Program-made: the position numbers and the translations under genes
Notes under the pieces: generated by a model
Seen by the model: the letters and a program-made list of their open reading frames with translations, nothing else
The model's database searches: none
Told to the model about the DNA's origin: nothing
NCBI GenBank assembly: GCA_022796855.1
Contig: JAAWJM010000009.1
Span: 1 to 59,592, forward strand
DNA length: 59,592 nucleotides
Direction of reading: 5' to 3'
Source: Clostridia bacterium
Lineage (GTDB): Bacteria > Bacillota > Clostridia > TANB77 > CAG-508
Shown here: positions 16,207-23,546 of the stretch, in pieces
How positions within the stretch are numbered: position 1 is the first letter of the stretch
Layout: each line of letters starts with the position of its first letter

Positions 16207-17745
16207 TTATAAATTTGTTTTTCGAGTCACATCACTAACCCCACAATACTTAAACATTCCCTCTACATTTGCTTCTGGTAAAATACTCCACGTCGAATCA
16301 CTCACTAAAATTTGAGTTAATTTACTATTTTCTGCAAACATAAGGTTGAAATTTGTTACTTTTCTGATATCAAAACTTGTTAAATCTAAACTTGTTAAAT
16401 TGATACAGTGTCGGAACATGTTCCCCATATTAGTAGCATTACTTGTTTTAAAGTTAGGAGAAAATTTAATCTCTATTAAGCTATTACAGTACCAGAACAT
16501 TCGGTCAAAACTTGTTACTTTTTCTGTATGAAAATTCGATAAGTCTAAATTAATTAATTCGTTACAATCTGCAAACATCATTGTCATATCGATCACTCTA
16601 TTTGTATCAAATCTTGTTAGATCAATTGTTTTCAATTTTTGACACTGCCTAAACATTTGCTTCATTGTCGTTACATTCGCTGTACGAAAACTCGATATAT
16701 CTAAACTTTCTAAAACACGACAATCATAAAACATACTGTTCATATCTGTAACTTTATTTGTATTAAAATTGGATAAATCTAAATTTATCAAGCTCCTACA
16801 GCCACAAAACATCAATCCCATTTTAGTTACATTACTTGTATCAAACGACGATAAGTCTAAATTCACTAGCTTATAACATCGATTAAACATAGCATACATG
16901 CTTTCTACCTTACCACTAGAAAAGTTCTCAAAATTTATTGTCGTTAAATTTACACATTCATCAAACATAGCTGTCATGACTTTTAAGTTACTTGCATTAA
17001 AATTAGATAAATTTATATTGCTTAAGTTTTCACATTTTTTAAACATATATTCCATATTAGTTAAATTACTTGCATTTTTATTGGATATCTCTAAAGTCGT
17101 TAAAGCATTACAATTCCAAAACATCATTGACATATCTTTTACTTTTCCAAGATCGAAATTCGTGAAATCGATTTCTTGCAAATTGTTACAACCATAGAAC
17201 ATTCCTTGCATACTTGTTACATCATTTGTTTTTAAATTGTTTATATGATTGATTGTCGTTAAGCCATTTAAATCTGAAAAATAGTAATTCATATTTATTG
17301 GTTTTATTTCTTGAGTTATATCTACAGTAGTAATAGAATTTCTATCTTCAAACCACGGTGTATCTACAATTCCTTCTTCACTACGTGCAAAAATCTTTTC
17401 TATTTTACCATAACTTTTTCCATCCATTCCTGCATAATCTTGCATTTCGCTTGCATTATTAAAAAAGCTTAATGTATCTCCTTTTAATGCTACATATACT
17501 TCTGGAAATTTGATTTCTGTATTATTATTCATGATATCATCTACGTTTTTTAGAAGATTTTCTATTTCTTCACTTTCTCTATCCGCTGATTCCTGATAAT
17601 TCTTTCCTGCCTCCTGTGCTCGTCTTAAAATTCCTTTTTGTCCTACTGTTAAATTAATGGTTATTCCTGCTAAGATTAGTAAAATAATAATCGTTATGAT
17701 AAGTGCTATTAACGTGATGCCCTCTACTTGTTTTAATCTTTTCAT
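16207..17745 (-). CDS. BspA-like 26-residue-repeat protein with type IV prepilin-like N terminus
   Basis: A 512-residue protein. The N terminus, EGITLIALIITIIILLILAG, closely fits clostridial class-III/IV prepilin signals, with likely cleavage after the Gly and a hydrophobic helix. A linker (to about residue 150) precedes about 12 repeats of the 26-residue type (LDLSSFDTSNVTKM, MFxxC). It is more diverged in the N-terminal region than the two paralogues at 880 and 2869, which share a different hydrophobic start. It has its own TTGACA promoter and no in-frame CGG. Surface display through a pilin-like anchor is inference. Confidence 0.82.
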   Translation of the reverse strand: MKRLKQVEGITLIALIITIIILLILAGITINLTVGQKGILRRAQEAGKNYQESADRESEEIENLLKNVDDIMNNNTEIKFPEVYVALKGDTLSFFNNASEMQDYAGMDGKSYGKIEKIFARSEEGIVDTPWFEDRNSITTVDITQEIKPINMNYYFSDLNGLTTINHINNLKTNDVTSMQGMFYGCNNLQEIDFTNFDLGKVKDMSMMFWNCNALTTLEISNKNASNLTNMEYMFKKCENLSNINLSNFNASNLKVMTAMFDECVNLTTINFENFSSGKVESMYAMFNRCYKLVNLDLSSFDTSNVTKMGLMFCGCRSLINLDLSNFNTNKVTDMNSMFYDCRVLESLDISSFRTANVTTMKQMFRQCQKLKTIDLTRFDTNRVIDMTMMFADCNELINLDLSNFHTEKVTSFDRMFWYCNSLIEIKFSPNFKTSNATNMGNMFRHCINLTSLDLTSFDIRKVTNFNLMFAENSKLTQILVSDSTWSILPEANVEGMFKYCGVSDVTRKTNL

Positions 17746-17864
17746 TTTTCTTCTGTTCCCTCCCTTTTATTTTTTGATTACATCATTCACTTCTACAACA
17801 TTATGAATCCATTTTCTCTTTTTTATCCTATAACCTTGTATTTCTCTGTTTACCTTATGGTTTC

Positions 17865-17893
17865 ATTTTATACTAACCTATATCTTCTGTCAA
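17865..17893 (-). promoter_or_regulatory. Promoter of the third BspA-like gene
   Basis: TTGACA (17888-17893), 17-base spacer, TAAAAT (17865-17870), leaving a leader of about 110 bases. Confidence 0.7.
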
Positions 17894-17929
17894 GAAGGTT
17901 TTATATTACATTTTTATGTCAGAGTTAAC

Positions 17930-17965
17930 AAAAGTCTGTAACACTTTTTTCAGTTACAGACTTTT
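17930..17965 (-). terminator. Terminator after pyrB
   Basis: Perfect 13-bp stem AAAAGTCTGTAAC / GTTACAGACTTTT, five bases past the pyrB stop codon. Confidence 0.82.
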
Positions 17966-17970
17966 CCTTT

Positions 17971-18868
17971 TTATTTATTTTCCTTTTTTAGCAATTCGAT
18001 ATTATTTTCTAAAACCATATGAATTAATGCCATTCTTACATATACGCCATTTTGTACTTGCTTAAAAATGCGAGATTTTTCGCATTCTACTATATCATCG
18101 GCAATCTCAACATTTCGGTTAAATGGAGCTGGATGCATAATGATGGCGTTTTCTTTCATAGCTTGTACTCTTGTTTGGTTTAAGCCAAATGCCTTATGAT
18201 ATTCTTCTACAGTTTCGTTCATTTTCTCTTCATGTCTTTCATGTTGTACACGAAGAAGCATAACCACATCGACTTTACTAATAATCTCATCAAATTCTAC
18301 ATAATGATACCCTTCTTCTTTGTATTCAAGTGGTCCGAGAAGTATATACCTCCATACCCAACTTTTGCATTACTTTAAAATTGGTATGAGCCACTCTGGA
18401 ATGACGAATATCTCCCACAATTACAACTTTTAATCCTTCTAATGTTCCAAATTCTTGTCTTATGGTTAGTAAATCTAATAAGGATTGAGAAGGATGGTTC
18501 CCTGTTCCATCTCCTGCATTTAAAATTGGAATTCCAATTCCCTCTAGTTGTTTATAATATTCGTTTTCTACATGGCGAATAACAACAGCATCATTTCCAA
18601 ACATTTCAAACGTTTTTACGGTATCGTATAAACTTTCCCCTTTTTTTAAACTGGAATTTCCTGCATCAAAATTTTGCGTTTTACACCCCAAACGTTGTGC
18701 TGCCATATCAAAACTATAATGAGTTCTCGTAGAAGGTTCAAAAAACAGATTCGCAATTACTTTTTTTCCCGCATAATCCACCTGTTTTCCATTTTTAAAC
18801 TCCTCGGCTAAATCCAAAATTTTATTAATCTCTTCTGTACTAAAATCATCTAAATTTAATACATTCAT
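17971..18868 (-). CDS. pyrB: Aspartate carbamoyltransferase, read through a +1 shift at CGG
   Basis: This enzyme condenses carbamoyl phosphate and aspartate, the committed step of pyrimidine synthesis. The start at 18868 follows AAAGGGAG. The first frame has the carbamoyl-phosphate motif FEPSTRTHYSF, KKGES, HPSQSLLD and VGDIRHSRVAHTN, then GMEVYTS and CGG (18337). A +1 skip gives GPLEYKEEGYHYV, RVQHERHEE and HPAPFNRNVEI, completing the aspartate-binding domain. The composite is 298 residues, as expected. HPAP replaces the common HPGP. Without the shift the protein stops three codons after the break and lacks its second domain. No pyrI lies next to it. Confidence 0.88.
18335..18337 (-). other. 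CGG +1 recoding site 5 (pyrB)
   Basis: Frame ACT TCT CGG ACC ACT TGA; skipping C gives TCT (C) GGA CCA CTT, i.e. S-G-P-L, the conserved SGP turn of ATCase. Confidence 0.92.
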
Positions 18869-18896
18869 TTTTTCTCTCCCTTTCAACATTTTCTCT

Positions 18897-18925
18897 ATTT
18901 TAGCACTCCTTAAGGGATTGTACAA
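18897..18925 (-). promoter_or_regulatory. pyrB promoter
   Basis: TTGTAC (18920-18925), 17-base spacer, TAAAAT (18897-18902). It lies back to back with the lemA promoter. The leader before pyrB is short, leaving no room for a PyrR attenuator. Confidence 0.65.
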
Positions 18926-18943
18926 GTATTTTTAAATAAATTC

Positions 18944-18972
18944 TTGTATATTCCTTTAAATTATGCTATGAT
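18944..18972 (+). promoter_or_regulatory. lemA promoter
   Basis: TTGTAT (18944-18949), 17-base spacer, TATGAT (18967-18972). Confidence 0.65.
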
Positions 18973-19002
18973 GATACTATTAAATATAAAGGAGGAAAAA
19001 GA

Positions 19003-19557
19003 ATGGGTTGGATTATATTAGGTGTTGTTGTTCTTCTTATTTTAATTTTAATTGGTATGTATAATGGTTTAGTAAGAGCAAGACAAAAAGTAAGAAATGC
19101 TTGGAGTCAAATTGATGTTCAATTGCAAAGAAGATTTGATTTAATTCCAAATTTAGTAGAAACTGTAAAAGGATATATGGAACATGAGGAAGGTACCTTA
19201 ACTAAAATTGCCGAACTTAGAACTTCTTGGGCAAATGCTTCTGGTGTTTCAGAAAAAGCTGAATTAAGTAATCAGTTATCTGGTACTTTAAAAACCATTA
19301 TGGCAGTTTCCGAAAATTATCCAGAATTAAAAGCAAACCAAAACTTTTTGGCATTACAAGAGGAATTACAAAATACAGAAAATAAACTTTCCTTTGCAAG
19401 ACAATTTTACAATGATAGTGCTACTATGTACAATACTAAATTAGAAGTCGTACCTTCTAATATTATTGCTTCTATGTTTAATTTTAAACCAGAAGAATTG
19501 TTTAAAGTGGATTCCGATGAAGCAAGACAAAATGTAAAAGTCGATTTTGGAAAATAG
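19003..19557 (+). CDS. lemA: LemA family protein
   Basis: A 184-residue protein with one N-terminal helix (WIILGVVVLLILILIGMYN) and the LemA helical domain: RQKVRNAWSQIDVQLQRRFDLIPNL is diagnostic, as is ENKLSFARQFYNDSATMYN. LemA proteins are membrane-attached coiled-helix proteins of unclear function, often beside a TPM/HtpX gene, which is absent here. It follows AAAGGAGG, has its own promoter and a strong terminator, and is divergent from pyrB. Confidence 0.92.
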   Translation: MGWIILGVVVLLILILIGMYNGLVRARQKVRNAWSQIDVQLQRRFDLIPNLVETVKGYMEHEEGTLTKIAELRTSWANASGVSEKAELSNQLSGTLKTIMAVSENYPELKANQNFLALQEELQNTENKLSFARQFYNDSATMYNTKLEVVPSNIIASMFNFKPEELFKVDSDEARQNVKVDFGK

Positions 19558-19566
19558 GTAAAACCC

Positions 19567-19597
19567 AAAAAAATCAACCCTATGGGTTGATTTTTTT
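19567..19597. terminator. Bidirectional terminator between lemA and dacA
   Basis: AAAAAAATCAACCC / GGGTTGATTTTTTT with a three-base loop. Confidence 0.88.
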
Positions 19598-19626
19598 GGT
19601 GGGATTTACTCCCATAAGAAAACGTT

Positions 19627-20889
19627 TTATTTCCCGCTCATGCTTTGCAATAAATATTGATGATAGTTACCACAAATTTGCTCCAAATAGTCTCCTATTT
19701 GCTTTTTGGTAATGTTTTGTTTTAGTAAAATATCGGTTTGGAATAATACTTTGTCTTTTAATACAACTTCTATTTTCCCTATTACATGTCCTTTTGAGAT
19801 TGGGGTTTCTAAATTTTTTTGATAATCGATTCTTACTTCTAGATCTTTTTGCTCTTCTTTTAATATAGGAACCCATGTTATATTACTTGATTGTACCTCA
19901 TATTCAATTTGTGTTTCTTTTGCTTTATTAAACCCAATATTCGGAGCTTCCTCTTGTAACCATGTATTAAATTTTTCTTGTATTTTTTCTTTCACATTCA
20001 TATATTCATATTTTGAAAAACTGTATTCAATTAGTTTTACACTATCCGTTGTTCTTATTTTTTTGGTATCGGCTCCTAATACGACACAAACTATTTGATG
20101 TCCATTTCTAGTAATTGATGTTACTAAACATCTTCCTGCTCCATTGGTAAAACCTGTTTTTACCCCATTGACTCCATTTAGATTTCCCAATAATTCATTG
20201 GTATTGGATATTTGTCTTGGTTGATTGTTAATATGTATTTCACATGTTTTTGTGGCTACAATATTAGCAAATTTTTCATTTTTTAAGGCATAATCGGTAA
20301 GGAGTGCTAATTCATAAGCAGTTGTATAATGTTCTTGTTGGTCTAAGCCATGTGGTGTTACAAAATGTGTATTGGTTAATCCTAATTCTTTTGCCTTTTC
20401 ATTCATTAAATTAGCAAATCCTTCCACACTACCTCCTACATGTTCTGCAAGTGCTACTGCTGTATCATTTCCTGAACGAAGCATTAACCCATATAACAAA
20501 TCCCTTACTGTAATTTTGTCTCCCGCTTTTAGCCCAAGCCTCGAACCACCTGTTCCACCTGCTTTTTTCGAAATTTCAACTACATCACTTAAATTCGCCT
20601 GCTCTAATACAATGGTACAAGTCATAATTTTGGTGGTAGAAGCCATAGGACGTTTGGTATAGGCGTCTTTCTCGGCAAGTACTTGTTTGGATTCTCGGTC
20701 TAGTACCAAGCAAGCCCTTGCTTGTAAATTGGGAAACTGATCCACATTACTAGATGCCTCTAAAACGTCTTCTATCGTGTCGATGGTTTCATCATCCATT
20801 TCGTCATCAGCTAATACAATGGAGCTTTGCATGAATATGAAAGCCATTACGCATATCATTATTCCTATTTGTTTTAACCTTATCTTCAT
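19627..20889 (-). CDS. dacA: D-alanyl-D-alanine carboxypeptidase (S11, PBP5 type)
   Basis: A 420-residue exported penicillin-binding protein that trims the terminal D-Ala from peptidoglycan stem peptides. A signal peptide (IMICVMAFIFMQSSIVLA) precedes the catalytic motifs MASTTK (SxxK), SGN in LRSGNDTAVA, and KTG in GVKTGFTNGAGRC. A C-terminal PBP5-like beta domain follows from about residue 290. The start follows AGGAGGAGAC. In spore formers such paralogues can act in vegetative or spore wall; which applies here is not clear. Confidence 0.92.
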   Translation of the reverse strand: MKIRLKQIGIMICVMAFIFMQSSIVLADDEMDDETIDTIEDVLEASSNVDQFPNLQARACLVLDRESKQVLAEKDAYTKRPMASTTKIMTCTIVLEQANLSDVVEISKKAGGTGGSRLGLKAGDKITVRDLLYGLMLRSGNDTAVALAEHVGGSVEGFANLMNEKAKELGLTNTHFVTPHGLDQQEHYTTAYELALLTDYALKNEKFANIVATKTCEIHINNQPRQISNTNELLGNLNGVNGVKTGFTNGAGRCLVTSITRNGHQIVCVVLGADTKKIRTTDSVKLIEYSFSKYEYMNVKEKIQEKFNTWLQEEAPNIGFNKAKETQIEYEVQSSNITWVPILKEEQKDLEVRIDYQKNLETPISKGHVIGKIEVVLKDKVLFQTDILLKQNITKKQIGDYLEQICGNYHQYLLQSMSGK

Positions 20890-20962
20890 TGTCTCCTCCT
20901 ATTTAATAACGTGCATTATGTGTATTTTACTGCGGACCGTATTTCTTTAAAGTTTATTTACT

Positions 20963-21002
20963 AAAATCACCATTTTCATTATATTGTGAAAATGGTGATT
21001 TT
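20963..21002 (-). terminator. Terminator of the type IV secretion operon
   Basis: Perfect 16-bp stem AAAATCACCATTTTCA / TGAAAATGGTGATTTT, about 75 bases beyond the last gene of the operon. Confidence 0.8.
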
Positions 21003-21078
21003 ATAACTTTCTTATCGATTTTGTTTTCTGCTAATATCGATTGTTTTTTTAAGTTAAACTAATTTTACTGACGTGTCC

Positions 21079-22275
21079 TTATCTTCCTATTGCTTGCTCA
21101 TTTATTTCATCTTCTACACGTTCAATGCTTTCTTCAATTGGCTCTCCTTCTTTTCTTTCTTTTTCTAATATCCTTCTAAATCCTTTTTCTGATATTTTAC
21201 AACGTTTTACTGCCTCCTCAATTAGTGCTTTTTCATATTCTTCTTGTGTTTTGGGACAGTCATTATCAGGATTATCATCAATATTTTCTAGGGTTGTCAT
21301 TTCTTGCTTATCTAATCTATTTTGTGCTTTTTGAATCTCCTCATTTATGCTTGGGTTTCTTGTTTTCTCGGCAACTCTTTGTACTTCTTTATCGGTTCTT
21401 TTTTGATTTGTATTCTTTAGATTGACTGGAACTGTCATATAATCATTATCTCTTGTTCTTCTGTAGTATGCAACTTTTGGAACTCCTGCTTCGATGTCTA
21501 CTGTAAATCCTTCATTTCCATTTTGTTCATTGGTTCCCCTTTTATTTTGAACCATCATAAATACTTGGTCTGTTTCTACTTCTCCATTTGCTCCTATTCT
21601 TGTAATTTCTTTGGTTGGATTGGTTCCTTCGGTTGTTTTTAAGGATTCTAATATCACTTCTTCTCCTGCCTGAGTTTGTCCATAAAATTCAAATTTAGTT
21701 GCATCTATTCTTCGTATTTTAACTGTTTTTAACTGTTTTTCTTTTACTTCTGGTACTAAATCAGCAAATGTTTTATCGGTTGTTATTTTTTTATATAAGT
21801 CGATTTCAATGTCTTTGGCATTTGTACGGTTGGCTATCGTTTCACTTCTATCTAACTCTTCTTGTTTTGCTTCTTCCTTATCTTTATGGGCTTGTTTTTG
21901 GTTATGCACTATTTTTGTAGCTTTTCTAACTTCCCTTCCCCTTTGTGTTTCTTCTAATTCTCTTAAAGAACTCGGTGTTACACCACGAGGTTTTATTAGA
22001 ATCATTAATTCTTTATTCCAATAACCCGGTTTCATAATAAGTACATTATCTTCTGCAAACTCGCCTATTACTGTATTCCCCATTTGTAATTCTCTTTTTA
22101 TTTCTCCATTTACCTCTTTTTCTACCAAGAACAATGGCTGTTCTTTCCCCTCTATTTCATCAAAGGTAATGTTCGTATAGTACTGAACATCTAGTATATG
22201 ACATGGTTCGTTTTTTTCGATTGCTTGCCTCTCTAATTCGCTTTTTAATTTTTGTAATTGTTCTAATAATTCCAT
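21079..22275 (-). CDS. Soluble protein of the T4SS operon, unknown
   Basis: A 398-residue protein with no signal or membrane helix, very rich in Glu, Lys, Arg and Gln. A charged, probably coiled-coil stretch lies around residues 115-150 (KQAHKDKEEAKQEELDRSE). The N-terminal third looks folded (ILDVQYYTNITFDEIEGKEQ); the C terminus is again helical and acidic. It is the last gene of the operon, 40 bases after the preceding NTF2-like gene, with its own AAAGGAG. I do not recognise it; a cytoplasmic accessory or substrate of the secretion machine is inference from position only. Confidence 0.6.
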   Translation of the reverse strand: MELLEQLQKLKSELERQAIEKNEPCHILDVQYYTNITFDEIEGKEQPLFLVEKEVNGEIKRELQMGNTVIGEFAEDNVLIMKPGYWNKELMILIKPRGVTPSSLRELEETQRGREVRKATKIVHNQKQAHKDKEEAKQEELDRSETIANRTNAKDIEIDLYKKITTDKTFADLVPEVKEKQLKTVKIRRIDATKFEFYGQTQAGEEVILESLKTTEGTNPTKEITRIGANGEVETDQVFMMVQNKRGTNEQNGNEGFTVDIEAGVPKVAYYRRTRDNDYMTVPVNLKNTNQKRTDKEVQRVAEKTRNPSINEEIQKAQNRLDKQEMTTLENIDDNPDNDCPKTQEEYEKALIEEAVKRCKISEKGFRRILEKERKEGEPIEESIERVEDEINEQAIGR

Positions 22276-22315
22276 TATTTAACTCCTTTTTGCTACCCTT
22301 TCATATTGGTTCTAA

Positions 22316-23530
22316 TTAGATTTCGAAAGATATTTCAAAATTAGTACCTTCTCCTAGTTTCATCATAAATGTTTTTTCTCCTTCTTCTGCTACAGAACTT
22401 AAGCTTTCTTTATATGGTACTTTTAAAAGATATATATTTCCTTCTTTTCGAGTACCAATTTTTCCCACAATATTGTTTTCAAAAAAGTTTGCTTGCATAT
22501 AGGTCGTAAAAGTTTCTATCGTAGGAAAATTCGTATTTTTAAATTCCGTATTTAAATATCCATACACTCCCGCATAATCCTTTTCATTAATTAGTTTCAT
22601 TATTTTATCCATATTCGATACTGCTTTTTGTTCCTCTGGTAATCTTTCGTATTCTTGTTTTTGCTCACTTGATTCTAGTGTATAGTTATCTAATGTAATT
22701 GTATATTCATAAATTCCAGTTTCTCGTATTTCATAATAATGATTATATTGATCTACAAAAGTATATTTTGTAACACTTCCTTCTTTCGTAATTCCATGTT
22801 TTACAATATTGGCATCTTGTAACGTTTCTAAGTTACTCTTTACATATTGTACAAACTCATTTACATCATTATGAAACTTCACTTTTCGATACTCCACCTC
22901 CAACAAAGCAAAAGCCTCTTTGGGACGATTAATTGCCTTAAACTTATAGTCGTCAAAATATTTCTTAAGTATCTGAAAATCATTTGCTTCCTCTGATAAA
23001 ATTATCTCATTATAGTCATTACTTTGTATGTTTATATTTTCTTTATATATGTTTTGAACAATATTATTTTTTGCATTTTCAAATTCTTGTTTTGAAGAAT
23101 TCTGAATTGAAAATGTATAATTTTGATAATCAAAATGAATCATGATATATTGATCATTATATGTATTTGATTGTTGTTCCTTTCCATAAACATATACTGT
23201 ATAATTGGTAATTTTATTCAAAATATACATCTCTCTACTTTGAAAATCATTACTATTAATTACAGCGTCTCCTGAAATTGCTTTTACTGCTTTTATATTA
23301 TTTTGTTTTTTATAATTAAAATATTGGTTTATATGATTATCAATATTAAAAAATTGTGCTCTATTTGTTATCTTTGTTACTTTTTCTGTAAGACGTGAAA
23401 TCAACTTATCTTTTTGATTATTTACTATTTCTTTTTGTTTTTTTCCATTAAGCAATAATATTGCAATGATTGTAATAATAATGATAGTAACTATTATCAT
23501 AAGGATTAAAATTATCTTTTTTTTGTCCAC
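22316..23530 (-). CDS. Membrane-anchored protein with NTF2-like repeats (VirB8/TcpC-like candidate)
   Basis: A 404-residue protein beginning at a GTG 7-8 bases after GGAGG. One N-terminal helix (IILILMIIVTIIIITIIAILLL) is followed by an outside region in which two NTF2-like modules can be guessed (around 190-230, and NMDKIMKLINEKDYAGVYGYLNTEF near 320-345). Single-pass proteins with NTF2-like domains are the VirB8/TcpC assembly factors of type IV secretion systems. The match is by architecture and position, not clear sequence motifs. Confidence 0.6.
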   Translation of the reverse strand: MDKKKIILILMIIVTIIIITIIAILLLNGKKQKEIVNNQKDKLISRLTEKVTKITNRAQFFNIDNHINQYFNYKKQNNIKAVKAISGDAVINSNDFQSREMYILNKITNYTVYVYGKEQQSNTYNDQYIMIHFDYQNYTFSIQNSSKQEFENAKNNIVQNIYKENINIQSNDYNEIILSEEANDFQILKKYFDDYKFKAINRPKEAFALLEVEYRKVKFHNDVNEFVQYVKSNLETLQDANIVKHGITKEGSVTKYTFVDQYNHYYEIRETGIYEYTITLDNYTLESSEQKQEYERLPEEQKAVSNMDKIMKLINEKDYAGVYGYLNTEFKNTNFPTIETFTTYMQANFFENNIVGKIGTRKEGNIYLLKVPYKESLSSVAEEGEKTFMMKLGEGTNFEISFEI

Positions 23531-23546
23531 AGTATTCCTCCTTCAC

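Noticed and set aside
18869..19002. PyrR-type attenuator before pyrB
   Set aside because: The leader from the predicted promoter is too short to form anti-terminator and terminator hairpins.
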